Position numbers and translations under genes: made by a program. This document shows, in pieces, positions 18,560 through 27,135 of a stretch of DNA of 64,000 nucleotides. The notes under the pieces were generated by a model. That model searched no databases and was not told the DNA's origin. It saw only the letters and a program-made list of their open reading frames with translations. The stretch comes from Thermodesulfobacterium hveragerdense DSM 12571 (GTDB taxonomy: Bacteria > Desulfobacterota > Thermodesulfobacteria > Thermodesulfobacteriales > Thermodesulfobacteriaceae): positions 1 to 64,000 of the forward strand of contig NZ_AUIT01000007.1 in assembly GCF_000423845.1 (NCBI RefSeq). The letters are read 5' to 3'. Numbering within the stretch: position 1 is the stretch's first letter; each line of letters starts with the position of its first letter.

Positions 18560-19894
18560 CTAAAGGATAGGTAAATACCTCTCTAACTCGTAGGGGAACA
18601 CCTGTATTCTATATTCGTCCCATTCCTTCTTTTTACTTTCTATAAGATTATAAAAAGTATGTTCTCCCAAGGTCTCCCTAAGAAGCTCGCTTTTTTCAGC
18701 ATATTCTATCGCTTCTATTAAACTTCCAGGAAGGTTGTCTATCCCTAAAGAAGCCCTTTCTTCTGGGTCTAAGTGATACACATCAACCTCTACCGGTTGA
18801 GGCAACTCATATTTTTCGTTAATCCCTTTTAGACCAGCATTTAACATACAAGCAAATGCCAGATAAGGATTACAAGCTGGGTCAGGAGACCTAAGCTCAA
18901 TCCTGGTTGCTTTTTCTTTTCCGGGTTTGTAAAGTGGTATCCTTATTAGTGCTGAACGATTTCTTCTTGCCCAACAGATGTAGACCGGAGCCTCATAACC
19001 AGGCACAAGCCTTTTATAAGAATTTATCCACTGGTTAAGAACTAAGGTAATCTCTTTTATATGTTTTAAAAGGCCTGCGGTATAATGTTTGGCCACATCA
19101 GACAGATAAAAAGGATCTTTAGGATCAAAAAAGGCGTTTTTATTTCCTACAAAAAGAGATTGGTGGGTATGCATTCCACTTCCACATTTTCCGAAAAGAG
19201 GTTTAGGCATAAAGGTGGCGTAGACACCATATCTTTTAGCTATTTCCTTAACCACCACCCTATAGGTCATCACTATGTCTGCCATCGTCAAAGCTTCTGC
19301 ATATCTTAAATCGATTTCATGCTGAGAAGGAGCTACTTCATGATGGGAATACTCAACCTTTATACCCATCTTTTCTAAGGTTAGGATAGTGTCTCTTCTG
19401 ATATTTTCTGCGGCATCTAAAGAATAGTCAAAATAGCCTGCCTCGTCTAAAGGCTCAGGATATTTATCTGACTTAAAATAAAAGAACTCAAGCTCAGGAC
19501 CGATGTAAAAGGTATAACCAAGTTTTGCAGCTTTTTCAAGGTTTATTTTTAGGATATATCTTGGGTCACCTTTGTATGGGGTTCCACCTGGCTCATAGAT
19601 ATCACAAAACATTCTGGCGGTGGTTTTCTCAGCAGGGGTCCAAGGTAAAAGGGTAAAAGTTGAAGGGTCAGGTATAGCTATCATGTCTGATTCATCAATC
19701 CTTGCAAAGCCATGAATGGAAGAACCATCAAATCCCATACCCTCTTCAAAGGCTGCGTCTAACTCCTCTACTGCCACCGTAAAACTTTTTAGCTGACCTA
19801 AAATATCTGTAAACCATAGACTAACAAACTTAACGTTGTGTTTTTTAATAAGCTCTTGCACATCCTTTTTATCCCTGGGCTTATCGAGTAACAT
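18560..19894 (-). CDS. glnA: Glutamine synthetase type I
   Basis: 444 residues from ATG 19894, chosen because CAGGAGG lies about 10 nt upstream; the open frame extends to 19942 without a ribosome site. GSI motifs in order: GMGFDGSSIHGF, the Mg/ammonia region GPELEFFYF, EVAPSQHEIDLRYAEAL, KPLFGKCGSGMHTHQSL (ATP/glutamate), and RSALIRIPLYKPGKEKATRIELRSPDPACNPYLAF. Forms glutamine from glutamate, ammonia and ATP as a dodecamer in the cytosol. The adenylylation tyrosine motif (NLYDLP) of GSI-beta is absent, so this is the GSI-alpha type, controlled by feedback rather than adenylylation. Preceded by the terminator of the upstream glutamate synthase gene, so it likely has its own promoter. Confidence 0.96.
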   Translation of the reverse strand: MLLDKPRDKKDVQELIKKHNVKFVSLWFTDILGQLKSFTVAVEELDAAFEEGMGFDGSSIHGFARIDESDMIAIPDPSTFTLLPWTPAEKTTARMFCDIYEPGGTPYKGDPRYILKINLEKAAKLGYTFYIGPELEFFYFKSDKYPEPLDEAGYFDYSLDAAENIRRDTILTLEKMGIKVEYSHHEVAPSQHEIDLRYAEALTMADIVMTYRVVVKEIAKRYGVYATFMPKPLFGKCGSGMHTHQSLFVGNKNAFFDPKDPFYLSDVAKHYTAGLLKHIKEITLVLNQWINSYKRLVPGYEAPVYICWARRNRSALIRIPLYKPGKEKATRIELRSPDPACNPYLAFACMLNAGLKGINEKYELPQPVEVDVYHLDPEERASLGIDNLPGSLIEAIEYAEKSELLRETLGEHTFYNLIESKKKEWDEYRIQVFPYELERYLPIL

Positions 19895-19966
19895 CTCCAA
19901 GAGCCTCCTGAAGATTAATGTTTTTCTATAATTAAACCGCAAAATAAAAAAAAGTAAACCTTTAAC

Positions 19967-20007
19967 AAAAAAAGGGAGGCAGACAAAATGATTTGCCTAC
20001 CTCCCTT
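19967..20007 (-). terminator. Rho-independent terminator after glutamate synthase gene
   Basis: On the minus strand AAGGGAGG/CCTCCCTT arms (20007-20000 with 19979-19972) enclose a partly paired loop (CAAA/TTTG) and are followed by a seven-T run (19973-19967). Reading the plus strand gives no T tract, so it serves the minus-strand gene. Confidence 0.85.
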
Positions 20008-20046
20008 AAAAAATTTAGACTCCTAAAGGATTAATCAGTCTTTAAC

Positions 20047-21627
20047 CTATCCTAAAAGGATTTCATAAGCTTTTTCCATATCTGCTTCCATCACATAAGG
20101 AATACCAGTAACTTCGGCAGCTTCTTTGGTAAGGGCTACCAAATCGTTTCTGTCAAGATATTCGATAGAGAATTTTCTCGCTCCAGCCATAAGCTGCTTC
20201 AACCCGATGGTAAGTCTTTCTATAAAAGTATACATAGCTACAGCGCCCCAAGGTATTTTTTCAAAATCTTTTCCATATTTGTTTTTAAGCACCTCTGTGT
20301 TGATAAAAATCTGTTCTAAGGACTCACCATACTTTTTAATCTCAGGAGGAAGTTTTCCTTCTTTATACCAGTTAGCGATGTTTTTACCTACAAAGGCTGG
20401 GATCATTAAAGCTCTTCCCATACAAACTGCCTTAAAGAAAGGAGCTCCAAGAGCCAAGGCTTTAAAAATGTGGTCTTCCAAAGAAAAACCACCTGCTATC
20501 GCTAAATCAGGGACATATTTTCCTCTGGCTGCAAGTTCTTTAGCAAAGTTGTAAGCTATAGCCTGTAAGTAAATAGTAGGAATACCCCACTCGTTCATCA
20601 TTCTCCAAGGGCTCATACCAGTCCCACCACCAGCTCCGTCTATCGTAACAAGGTCGATACCAGCATCAGAAGCAAACCTTAAAGCTCTGGCAAGGTCTGT
20701 AATCTTGTAGGCACCTGTTTTTAAAGAAACAAACTTAGCTCCAGCCTTTCTGTAGTGTTCTACAGTCTTCATAAAATCGTCATAATCTACCATCCCAAGC
20801 CTTGAGTGTCTTTCAAACTCCTTGATTTCACCTTTTTTAAAGGCTTCTTGAATAACAGGGTTTTCTGGGTCAGGAACAACGATATAACCTCTTTTTTTAA
20901 GCTCTAAAGCTCTTTCCAAGGTTTTTAACTTAACCTCTCCTCCGATGTCTTTAGCTCCCTGTCCCCATTTTATTTCAATACAGTTAACCCCTAACTTTTC
21001 TATGGCATATTCAGCAGAACCAAGCCTTGAGTCCTCTACGTTCTGTTGCAAAATGACCTCTCCATAACCATCATACCAATTCTTGAAAGCCTTTACCCTT
21101 CTTTCAAGCTCTGGAGACTTAGTAACTTTTCCGCTTTTAAACTTGGCTTCTGGGTCCATACCTACCACGTTTTCTCCGATAACTACCATAATACCAGAAA
21201 TAGCAGCGCCGATGGCTAATTCATCCCAGTTGTTCTTAGCTATATCAGTAGAACCTAAAGCACCGGTAAAAATAGGAATACGAAGTTTGATTTTGTAATT
21301 TCTACCTATCTCTCTTTCTGTGTTAACTGCAGGGAAGGTAGCTTTGTCTGGATCTGGATCAACACCTACAGCCCCTACACAAGTACCTTGGATGTTAAGA
21401 TGAGAGTAATCTACAGGATATTTTTTAGTAGCACCAGCGATAACCTTTCCAAAAGGTTGAGGATAAAGGACCTCTCTTCCTCTAAAAGAGGACTTACCTA
21501 TTTCACAAAAACCCGGACAGCCATCTAAACAAACAGAACAAATCCCAGAGTATGGTGCCGGGTCAGAAACCCTATTACGAGTACCTGTAGCAGAACTAGC
21601 ATTAGGTTGACCTGGATAAATGCTCAT
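20047..21627 (-). CDS. FMN-dependent glutamate synthase-type protein
   Basis: 526 residues. An N-terminal cysteine cluster (CSVCLDGCPGFCEIG, residues about 30-44) probably binds an Fe-S centre. Residues about 85-500 are the glutamate synthase alpha-subunit central domain: FTGALGSTDIA, EIKWGQGAKDIGGE, VSLKTGAYKITDLA, TIDGAGGGTGMSPWRMMNEWG (FMN barrel) and AIAGGFSLEDHIFKALALGA. The amidotransferase (N-terminal Cys) domain is missing, as in archaeal-type split enzymes. It reduces 2-oxoglutarate plus glutamine nitrogen to glutamate, working with the adjacent glutamine synthetase. A sigma-54-like site lies upstream, and a NifA-type activator is the next gene upstream on the same strand. GGAGGAGGG ribosome site. 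Confidence 0.88.
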   Translation of the reverse strand: MSIYPGQPNASSATGTRNRVSDPAPYSGICSVCLDGCPGFCEIGKSSFRGREVLYPQPFGKVIAGATKKYPVDYSHLNIQGTCVGAVGVDPDPDKATFPAVNTEREIGRNYKIKLRIPIFTGALGSTDIAKNNWDELAIGAAISGIMVVIGENVVGMDPEAKFKSGKVTKSPELERRVKAFKNWYDGYGEVILQQNVEDSRLGSAEYAIEKLGVNCIEIKWGQGAKDIGGEVKLKTLERALELKKRGYIVVPDPENPVIQEAFKKGEIKEFERHSRLGMVDYDDFMKTVEHYRKAGAKFVSLKTGAYKITDLARALRFASDAGIDLVTIDGAGGGTGMSPWRMMNEWGIPTIYLQAIAYNFAKELAARGKYVPDLAIAGGFSLEDHIFKALALGAPFFKAVCMGRALMIPAFVGKNIANWYKEGKLPPEIKKYGESLEQIFINTEVLKNKYGKDFEKIPWGAVAMYTFIERLTIGLKQLMAGARKFSIEYLDRNDLVALTKEAAEVTGIPYVMEADMEKAYEILLG

Positions 21628-21666
21628 AATTCACCCTCCTCCAATTAAATTTTATTCTTTTTAAAA

Positions 21667-21682
21667 TACAAAAAGCATGCCA
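21667..21682 (-). promoter_or_regulatory. Candidate sigma-54 (-24/-12) promoter
   Basis: On the minus strand TGGCATG, four bases and TTGTA (21682-21667) match the consensus TGGCACG-N4-TTGCA with two differences and correct GG-to-TG spacing. Transcription would begin near 21655, about 28 nt before the glutamate synthase ATG. Confidence 0.6.
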
Positions 21683-21777
21683 TTACAAAACCTATGAAAA
21701 TCAAGAAAAAAATTTAAAAATTAATGACAAAGTTGTTACAAAAATACAAAAATGTTTAATTAGAACAAAAAGATAAA

Positions 21778-23319
21778 CTACTTTGTGAGTATACCATATT
21801 TTTTTATCCTATAGCTTATTTGTCTTTTGGTAAGCCCAAGCATCTTAGCGGCTTTAGTCTGGTTATATCTACACGCTTTAAGTGCCTCCTCTATAGCCTT
21901 CTTTTCTATGAGCTCTATATGATTAGGTAAAAGTCTTTCTTTAAAACCCTTTTCTTTTTTTATTTGATCTTCTAAAGAAGCTTGCCTTATATAAAAAGGA
22001 AGCTCTTCTAAAGTAATAAAATCTTTTTCTGCCAAAACTACCAACCTCTCCAACGTATTCTCAAGCTCCCTTACGTTTCCAGGCCAATGGTAAGCCATAA
22101 ACTTTTCCATTATCTCTGAAGAAATCTGTACGTTCTTGTTATACTCTTGATTAAATTTTTTAAGAAAATGGTCTACTAAAAGAGGGATGTCTTCTTTTCT
22201 TTCTCTTAGAGGAGGTAAATAAATAGGTATTACATTTAATCTAAAGTATAGGTCATCTCTGAAATTCCCTTCTCTTACCATTTCTTCTAAATCTCTGTTA
22301 GTTGCCGCTATAATCCTTACGTCAACCTTTATCGATTTAGTATCTCCTATCCTTTCAAAGGTCTTTTCTTGTATAACCCTTAAAATTTTAGCCTGTAAAG
22401 AAAGAGGTAAATCTCCTATTTCATCTAAGAAGATGGTTCCACCGTTAGCAAGTTCAAATTTACCTGGTTTTGAGATAAGAGCACCGGTAAAGGCTCCTTT
22501 TTTATAACCAAAAAGTTCCGCTTCAAGAAGGGTTTCAGGGATGGCAGCACAGTTAATAGCTATAAAAGGTCCATTAGCCCGATCGCTTTCAAAATGAATG
22601 GCCTTAGCTATAAGTTCTTTCCCTGTTCCACTCTCTCCTATAACTAAAATATTAGCTTTACACTTAGCAGCTTTAATGGCAAGCTTAAACACCTGCTGCA
22701 TCTTATCAGAAATACCGATAAGATTCCTAAATTGATACTTACCCTTAAGTTCTAAAGATAAGCTCTCTTTTTCTTCTTTCTCCTTTTTAAACATCTGATA
22801 GAGCTTTAAATATTGTGAAAATAGAGTAGCTACTATGTTTAAAAACCTGATATCCTCTTTAAGGTCTATTTCTTCGTTAAATATTCTATCTACTGAAAGA
22901 ACACCTAATACCTCGCCTTCTATCTTGAGAGGAACACACAAAAAAGAAATATTTTCTTTGGTTAATCTCGCTCCGGTTTTATTTAAAAACATTGGCTCCT
23001 TTCCGATGTTAGGTATAATTATAGGCTCTCCTGTATCAAAAACCTTTCCCACTATACCTTCACCCTTTTTATAAATACCTTTTTTAACCTGCTCTGGGGT
23101 AAGTCCATAAGCTACTGAGATATGTAAAGTGTTAGTTTCACTGTCATAAAGTGTTATGGTTGCTCTTTGCATGTCCAAAATGTCTGAAAGAACTTTTAAG
23201 CTTTTATAAAGATTATGCTGCATATTAAAAGAAGAACTTAAAATTTTACTGATCTCAAGTAAAGCTAAAAGTTCTTTATTTTTTCTTTCAAGCTGGTCTA
23301 ATACTTCCTGCTGAGGCAT
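21778..23319 (-). CDS. nifA: NifA-like sigma-54-dependent transcriptional activator
   Basis: 513 residues. GAF sensor domain at about 25-175 (VAYGLTPEQVKKGIYKKGEGIVGKV...GEVLGVLSVDRI). Central AAA+ domain at about 200-430 with Walker A GESGTGKE, the sigma-54 contact loop GAFTGA, Walker B TIFLDEIGDLP and the arginine finger region. C-terminal Fis-type helix-turn-helix (NQTKAAKMLGLTKRQISYRI), closest to NifA. It opens sigma-54 holoenzyme promoters in response to a small-molecule signal. No nif structural genes are in the window; the best target is the neighbouring glutamate synthase promoter, which is inference. Start overlaps the preceding gene by 32 nt. Confidence 0.88.
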   Translation of the reverse strand: MPQQEVLDQLERKNKELLALLEISKILSSSFNMQHNLYKSLKVLSDILDMQRATITLYDSETNTLHISVAYGLTPEQVKKGIYKKGEGIVGKVFDTGEPIIIPNIGKEPMFLNKTGARLTKENISFLCVPLKIEGEVLGVLSVDRIFNEEIDLKEDIRFLNIVATLFSQYLKLYQMFKKEKEEKESLSLELKGKYQFRNLIGISDKMQQVFKLAIKAAKCKANILVIGESGTGKELIAKAIHFESDRANGPFIAINCAAIPETLLEAELFGYKKGAFTGALISKPGKFELANGGTIFLDEIGDLPLSLQAKILRVIQEKTFERIGDTKSIKVDVRIIAATNRDLEEMVREGNFRDDLYFRLNVIPIYLPPLRERKEDIPLLVDHFLKKFNQEYNKNVQISSEIMEKFMAYHWPGNVRELENTLERLVVLAEKDFITLEELPFYIRQASLEDQIKKEKGFKERLLPNHIELIEKKAIEEALKACRYNQTKAAKMLGLTKRQISYRIKKYGILTK

Positions 23320-23749
23320 ACCCTTCTCCCTTAAATACAGCTATAATTTTCGATAAATCTCTTTGCCAATTCTTTTTCTTTATAAAGAAAATTTCTACGC
23401 TTTCTGAATTTGTTAAACCTAAAGATCTATAAATTTTTTTATAATGTTTTTCCCCCCACCCTTTATAACAAACCACCAAAAACAGGTGTTTACACCTTAT
23501 TTTTTTTAAAAAATAAGTTACTGGAGGACAGTTAAAAGTCCATTTAGGAAAACAAACTATTATTTTTTCTTCTTTAGGTGGTTCAAACCAACTTTTAACA
23601 GGAAAATATGGAATAAAAGACAGAAAAAGCCAAAAAAAATAAGGTAATCTATAAGTTTCTATTTTTTTAGGGTTTACCCTTAAAAAAGAAGAAATCTCCC
23701 TTGCTACAACTTCCGAAAACCCAGTATAAGTAAAATAAAAAACTTCCAC
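23288..23749 (-). CDS. Flavodoxin-fold-like hypothetical protein
   Basis: 153 residues, GTG start two nt after the Mrp stop. The N-terminus FYFTYTGFSEVVAREI resembles a flavodoxin phosphate-binding loop after the first strand, and alternating hydrophobic strands (EKIIVCFPKWTF, HLFLVVCYKGWG) fit a flavodoxin-like fold. FMN binding is not certain. Sandwiched between the Mrp-NifX gene and the NifA-like gene with overlaps on both sides, so it is translated from the same message and may be an electron carrier or partner of that module. Otherwise unrecognised. Confidence 0.6.
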   Translation of the reverse strand: MEVFYFTYTGFSEVVAREISSFLRVNPKKIETYRLPYFFWLFLSFIPYFPVKSWFEPPKEEKIIVCFPKWTFNCPPVTYFLKKIRCKHLFLVVCYKGWGEKHYKKIYRSLGLTNSESVEIFFIKKKNWQRDLSKIIAVFKGEGYASAGSIRPA

Positions 23750-23751
23750 CT

Positions 23752-24921
23752 TTAATGTAAGCTTTTTTGATTGATGTATTCTTCTATCAAACTATCAGGG
23801 TTTTCTTCCAAAGTTTCAGCCACCAAAACTCTTATTCCTTGTTTGACTAAATCATCGGCAAGCTCCTTAGGTGGAGCATAGAGTAAAATGTGGGTAGCCA
23901 CCTGTTCTGCCAAAAATGAAAAAAGGTCTTGATTTTTAGGCTTTTTTACTAAATCTTTGACCAAGATTTTATTGTTTTCTATATCATAAACTAAAAACAT
24001 GTCAAAATTTTCCAGAGAAGTTTCTATCTTATTAGGTGGTGTAGTCACCGGCACTGCAATCCTCATAAACCTTTCTTCTAAGACATCTGCTCGCATCTCT
24101 TCAGTAGCAGCTATAATATTTCTAACCAGTTCTTCAAAGGCTTTGGCAGTAACACTTTCTGGATAAGCAGCAACAACCGGTCTTCCTGTATCTCCAGTGT
24201 CAACTACCCTTGGATCAACAGGTATCCTACCTAAAAACCTTATCCCTAATTCATCTGCTAATTTTTGCCCCCCTCCTCTTTTAAAAAGATCGATGGGTTT
24301 TCCACAGTGGGGACAGATAAACCCACTCATGTTTTCTACTATCCCTAAAATCCTCATCTTTATCTTCTGACAGAACCTTATAGACTTCTTAACATCTATC
24401 AACGAAACCTCCTGAGGGGTGGTCACGATTAAAGCATAAGCATCAGGGATGGTTTTTGCGACAGTTAATGGCTCGTCTCCGGTACCCGGAGGAGCGTCTA
24501 TCACTAAATAATCAAGCTCTCCCCAGTCTATATCTCCTATAAATTGTTTGATAGCCGAATGTTTGATAGGACCTCTCCAGATAATAGCTGTATCTTCGGA
24601 AGGTAAAAGAGGTTCGATGGAAAGAAACTTTAAATTAGGAGAATATTTGATAGCTCCCATCCTTCCGTCTGGTTTTCGAGAGATTCTCAGATCTCTTGCA
24701 CCTAACATTTTAGGGATACTTGGTCCATGAAGGTCTACATCTAAAAGACCTACCATAAAATCTTGTAAGGATAATCCCACAGCTACGTTAACCGAAATGG
24801 TGCTTTTACCTACTCCACCTTTACCAGACATTACCATAATTTTATGCTTTATTTTAGCTAATTGTTCTCTTACTTTTTTGTCCTGCTGATCCATCAAAAA
24901 ACCCTTTTCTTTTCCAACCAT
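23752..24921 (-). CDS. mrp: Mrp/NBP35-type Fe-S carrier ATPase fused to a NifX-like domain
   Basis: 389 residues. MSGKGGVGKSTISVNVA (residues about 32-48) is the deviant Walker A of MinD/Mrp ATPases; LLDVDLHGPS and VIDAPPGTGDE follow; CPHCGKPIDLF supplies the CxxC that holds a bridging [4Fe-4S] cluster. Residues about 285-385 (RIAVPVTTPPNKIETSLENFD..., THILLYAPPKELADDLVKQGIRVLV) form a dinitrogenase iron-molybdenum-cofactor-like (NifX/NifB tail) domain, a fusion common in anaerobes. It probably builds or carries Fe-S clusters in the cytosol. A sigma-70 promoter lies at 24992-25019. Alternative start at MDQQDKKV, 9 codons in; GGGGG ribosome-like run supports the first. Confidence 0.92.
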   Translation of the reverse strand: MVGKEKGFLMDQQDKKVREQLAKIKHKIMVMSGKGGVGKSTISVNVAVGLSLQDFMVGLLDVDLHGPSIPKMLGARDLRISRKPDGRMGAIKYSPNLKFLSIEPLLPSEDTAIIWRGPIKHSAIKQFIGDIDWGELDYLVIDAPPGTGDEPLTVAKTIPDAYALIVTTPQEVSLIDVKKSIRFCQKIKMRILGIVENMSGFICPHCGKPIDLFKRGGGQKLADELGIRFLGRIPVDPRVVDTGDTGRPVVAAYPESVTAKAFEELVRNIIAATEEMRADVLEERFMRIAVPVTTPPNKIETSLENFDMFLVYDIENNKILVKDLVKKPKNQDLFSFLAEQVATHILLYAPPKELADDLVKQGIRVLVAETLEENPDSLIEEYINQKSLH

Positions 24922-24991
24922 AAAATCCCCCTCTTTTTAGAAAAAAAAACTTATTAAAATATTAATTTTTTATATTTTCGCTCGCCGTTCT

Positions 24992-25019
24992 ATTTTAATC
25001 TTAACTCGCATTTTGTCAA
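24992..25019 (-). promoter_or_regulatory. Sigma-70 promoter of the mrp operon
   Basis: On the minus strand TTGACA (25019-25014), 16-nt spacer, TAAAAT (24997-24992), about 70 nt before the mrp start. Confidence 0.65.
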
Positions 25020-25020
25020 A

Positions 25021-25056
25021 CCAAAATTAAAAATGTAAGTCCAAAATTAAAAATGT
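25021..25056. repeat. Two direct 16-bp repeats, 20-bp period
   Basis: CCAAAATTAAAAATGT occurs at 25021-25036 and again at 25041-25056, separated by AAGT. They sit just upstream of the mrp promoter -35 box and could be tandem sites for a regulator. Confidence 0.8.
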
Positions 25057-25123
25057 TTCTTAAAACCATTTTTTAAAAGACTTTAGCTTTAAAAAGTTTG
25101 AAACATAGGGAACTTACTAGGAA

Positions 25124-25197
25124 CGCCCCCGGCAGGATTCGAACCTGCGACACCGAGATTAGGAATCTCGTGCTCTATCCTCCTGAGCTACGGGGGC
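25124..25197 (-). tRNA. tRNA-Arg (anticodon CCT)
   Basis: The minus-strand sequence folds as a 74-nt cloverleaf: acceptor GCCCCCG/CGGGGGC, D-arm GCTC...GAGC, anticodon stem CGAGA/TCTCG with loop TTCCTAA (anticodon CCT), and T-arm GCAGG-TTCGAAT-CCTGC. Discriminator G; CCA is not encoded. Reads AGG codons. Confidence 0.97.
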
Positions 25198-25320
25198 AAA
25201 ACTGAAACTGCTTATTGATTAAATATAATAGCCTCTAAACCAATTTTTGCAAGATAGCACCTATAAAATTTCTACCCTTTTATTCAGCCTAAAAAATTAA
25301 AAAAATTTTTTATTTAGGCC

Positions 25321-25347
25321 TTAAGTTTTTTTAAATTTATCCGATAA
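25321..25347 (+). promoter_or_regulatory. Sigma-28 (FliA) flagellar promoter
   Basis: TTAAGTTT, 11 nt, TCCGATAA matches the consensus TAAAGTTT-N11-GCCGATAA at 14 of 16 positions. It ends 30 nt before the flaG ATG. Confidence 0.85.
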
Positions 25348-25377
25348 TATTATTTGAGAAAATAAAGGAGCGTGCCT

Positions 25378-25812
25378 ATGAACATAAAAAAGATAGATAG
25401 TCAATCCTTTGATGTTTTTTTATCCTCGCAAGAGGTTACCATAAAACCTCGAGACCAAACCTCTTCTCCTGAAAAATCCTATGATACGACCTTTTCTTCT
25501 AAAGGCAGTTCTACCCAAGAATCCTTAACTATGAACCAAAAGCAACTCAAAGAAACGTTGAAAAATTTTAACAAATTTATCGAAGCTTTAAACAAAAGAT
25601 TGGACCCATTAAGTAAAGAATTAAAGGTAGAGATAGACCACGAGTTAAATTTGCCTATTTTTAAAATTTTAGACAAAGAAACCAAGGAAGTTTTACGTCA
25701 AATTCCATGGGAAGAAAGCTTAAAACTTCTCAAATACTTTCGAGAAATGAATTTTTCTGATAATCTAAAATTAGAAGAACTAAAAGGTTTGTTACTACAA
25801 AAAGAGGTATAA
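25378..25812 (+). CDS. flaG: Flagellar protein FlaG
   Basis: 144 residues. ATG 25378 is chosen over an in-frame GTG six nt earlier because AAAGGAG lies at proper spacing from it. The N-terminal 60 residues are polar and low-complexity (TSSPEKSYD...). The C-terminal half carries the FlaG signature: FIEALNKRLDPLSKELKVEIDHELNLPIFKILDKETKEVLRQIP, in two shorter recognisable blocks (FKILDKETKEVLRQIPWEE). FlaG influences filament length in polar flagellates and habitually precedes fliD. It is first in a four-gene sigma-28 operon. Confidence 0.85.
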   Translation: MNIKKIDSQSFDVFLSSQEVTIKPRDQTSSPEKSYDTTFSSKGSSTQESLTMNQKQLKETLKNFNKFIEALNKRLDPLSKELKVEIDHELNLPIFKILDKETKEVLRQIPWEESLKLLKYFREMNFSDNLKLEELKGLLLQKEV

Positions 25813-25815
25813 ACC

Positions 25816-27114
25816 ATGGCAGACAACCCTTTGTATTTAAACAACGTAACAGGACTGCTTGACATAGATTCGATGGTTCAAGGTATATTACAACCTAAAT
25901 TAAAAACCCTTAATAAACTTCAACAGGATAAAGCTACTCTTCAAATTAAAAATACTGCTATAGCCAATTTGCTTGGGGCTATAAAAAGTGCTCAATCTTC
26001 GATAGACAGCTTAAACGTAGAAAATTTGTTTAAAAACAAGACTGCTGTGGTAGGTGATAGTTCAATCCTTTCGGCTTCAGCTACCAAGGATACCCCTAAC
26101 GTTTTATTAAATCTTAATGTTACTCAACTTTCTCAGACAGAAACCAGGATTTCCACCCAAGGGGTAGAAAGCTTATCCAGTTCCATAGACGCAACAACTT
26201 TTGATTTAAAATACTATACTTCTAACACCGATTATCAAACCTTTACCATTAACTTTGGTGGTGGAAACCTTCAAAATTTAGTAGACACCATAAATCAATC
26301 CCAAGACAAGGTCACAGCTTCAGTGTTTTATGACGGTACTTCTTATAAACTCATGCTTGCTGAAAAAAACGCAGAGGCCTCTACCAAAGAAACCCAAGAC
26401 CAAGATACAGTCATCCAGGTAGAGGGGAACTTTCCTGCTGTATTAGGTGGACTTACCACCTTACAAGAAGCTAAAAATACAAAAATCCAAATAGGAACAA
26501 ACACCATAGAAAGTGCTGGGACAACCGTGAATAATCTCCTACCTGGTTTAACCGTAAATGTAAAAAAAACAGGTAGCACCTCTATAACCATAAAAGATGA
26601 TTATTCAGCGGTTTCATCTGGGTTGTCTAAAGTTTTAGACAACCTAAACTCTGTGCTTAGCTTAGTAAAAGCTAACACCGACAAAGGCCAACTTTTTCAA
26701 GGTAATGCTATGCTTACCCAGGTTAAAACCCAATTTTTAACTAACTTTCAACCACTTATAAAATTGGGGATTATCAACGTAGATGATGATGGAAATTTTT
26801 CTATCAATACCTCAACCCTAAACAACCTTTTGGAAAAAAACCCTGATCAAGTAAAACAAGCTATTTATGAATTCAAAAATAACTTCTCTAAAACTTTAAC
26901 CAATCTTAACTCTGCTTTTAATATCTATCAAAGTAGACAAAACCTTCAAACAACCCTTATAGATAAAAAAATTTCTTCCTTACAAGAATCTATAGCCAAA
27001 GAAGAAAGCAAATTAAGGCTAACTTTTAGTAAAATAGAAGCCCTTATGTATAGAAATGATCAGTTAAAATCTAAGCTACAAAGTTTTGCCACACCTCTGT
27101 CTGAATCAAAATAA
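25816..27114 (+). CDS. fliD: Flagellar filament cap protein FliD
   Basis: 432 residues. The N-terminal FliD domain (VTGLLDIDSMVQGILQPKLKTLNKL, residues about 8-100) precedes a flagellin-hook-like central part (VNNLLPGLTVNVKKTGSTSITIKDD) and the C-terminal FliD domain rich in coiled-coil heptads (KKISSLQESIAKEESKLRLTF...MYRNDQLKSKLQSF). It caps the growing filament and folds exported flagellin outside the cell. Follows flaG by 3 nt; GAGGTA ribosome site. Slightly shorter than enterobacterial FliD (about 470). Confidence 0.92.
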   Translation: MADNPLYLNNVTGLLDIDSMVQGILQPKLKTLNKLQQDKATLQIKNTAIANLLGAIKSAQSSIDSLNVENLFKNKTAVVGDSSILSASATKDTPNVLLNLNVTQLSQTETRISTQGVESLSSSIDATTFDLKYYTSNTDYQTFTINFGGGNLQNLVDTINQSQDKVTASVFYDGTSYKLMLAEKNAEASTKETQDQDTVIQVEGNFPAVLGGLTTLQEAKNTKIQIGTNTIESAGTTVNNLLPGLTVNVKKTGSTSITIKDDYSAVSSGLSKVLDNLNSVLSLVKANTDKGQLFQGNAMLTQVKTQFLTNFQPLIKLGIINVDDDGNFSINTSTLNNLLEKNPDQVKQAIYEFKNNFSKTLTNLNSAFNIYQSRQNLQTTLIDKKISSLQESIAKEESKLRLTFSKIEALMYRNDQLKSKLQSFATPLSESK

Positions 27115-27135
27115 ACTAAATCTTTAGGAGGATTT

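Noticed and set aside
18560-19942. Longer glnA start at 19942
   Set aside because: The extra 16 residues lack a ribosome site and family similarity, while ATG 19894 has AGGAGG upstream.
25021-25056. CRISPR-like repeat pair
   Set aside because: Only two copies with a 4-bp spacer and no cas genes.
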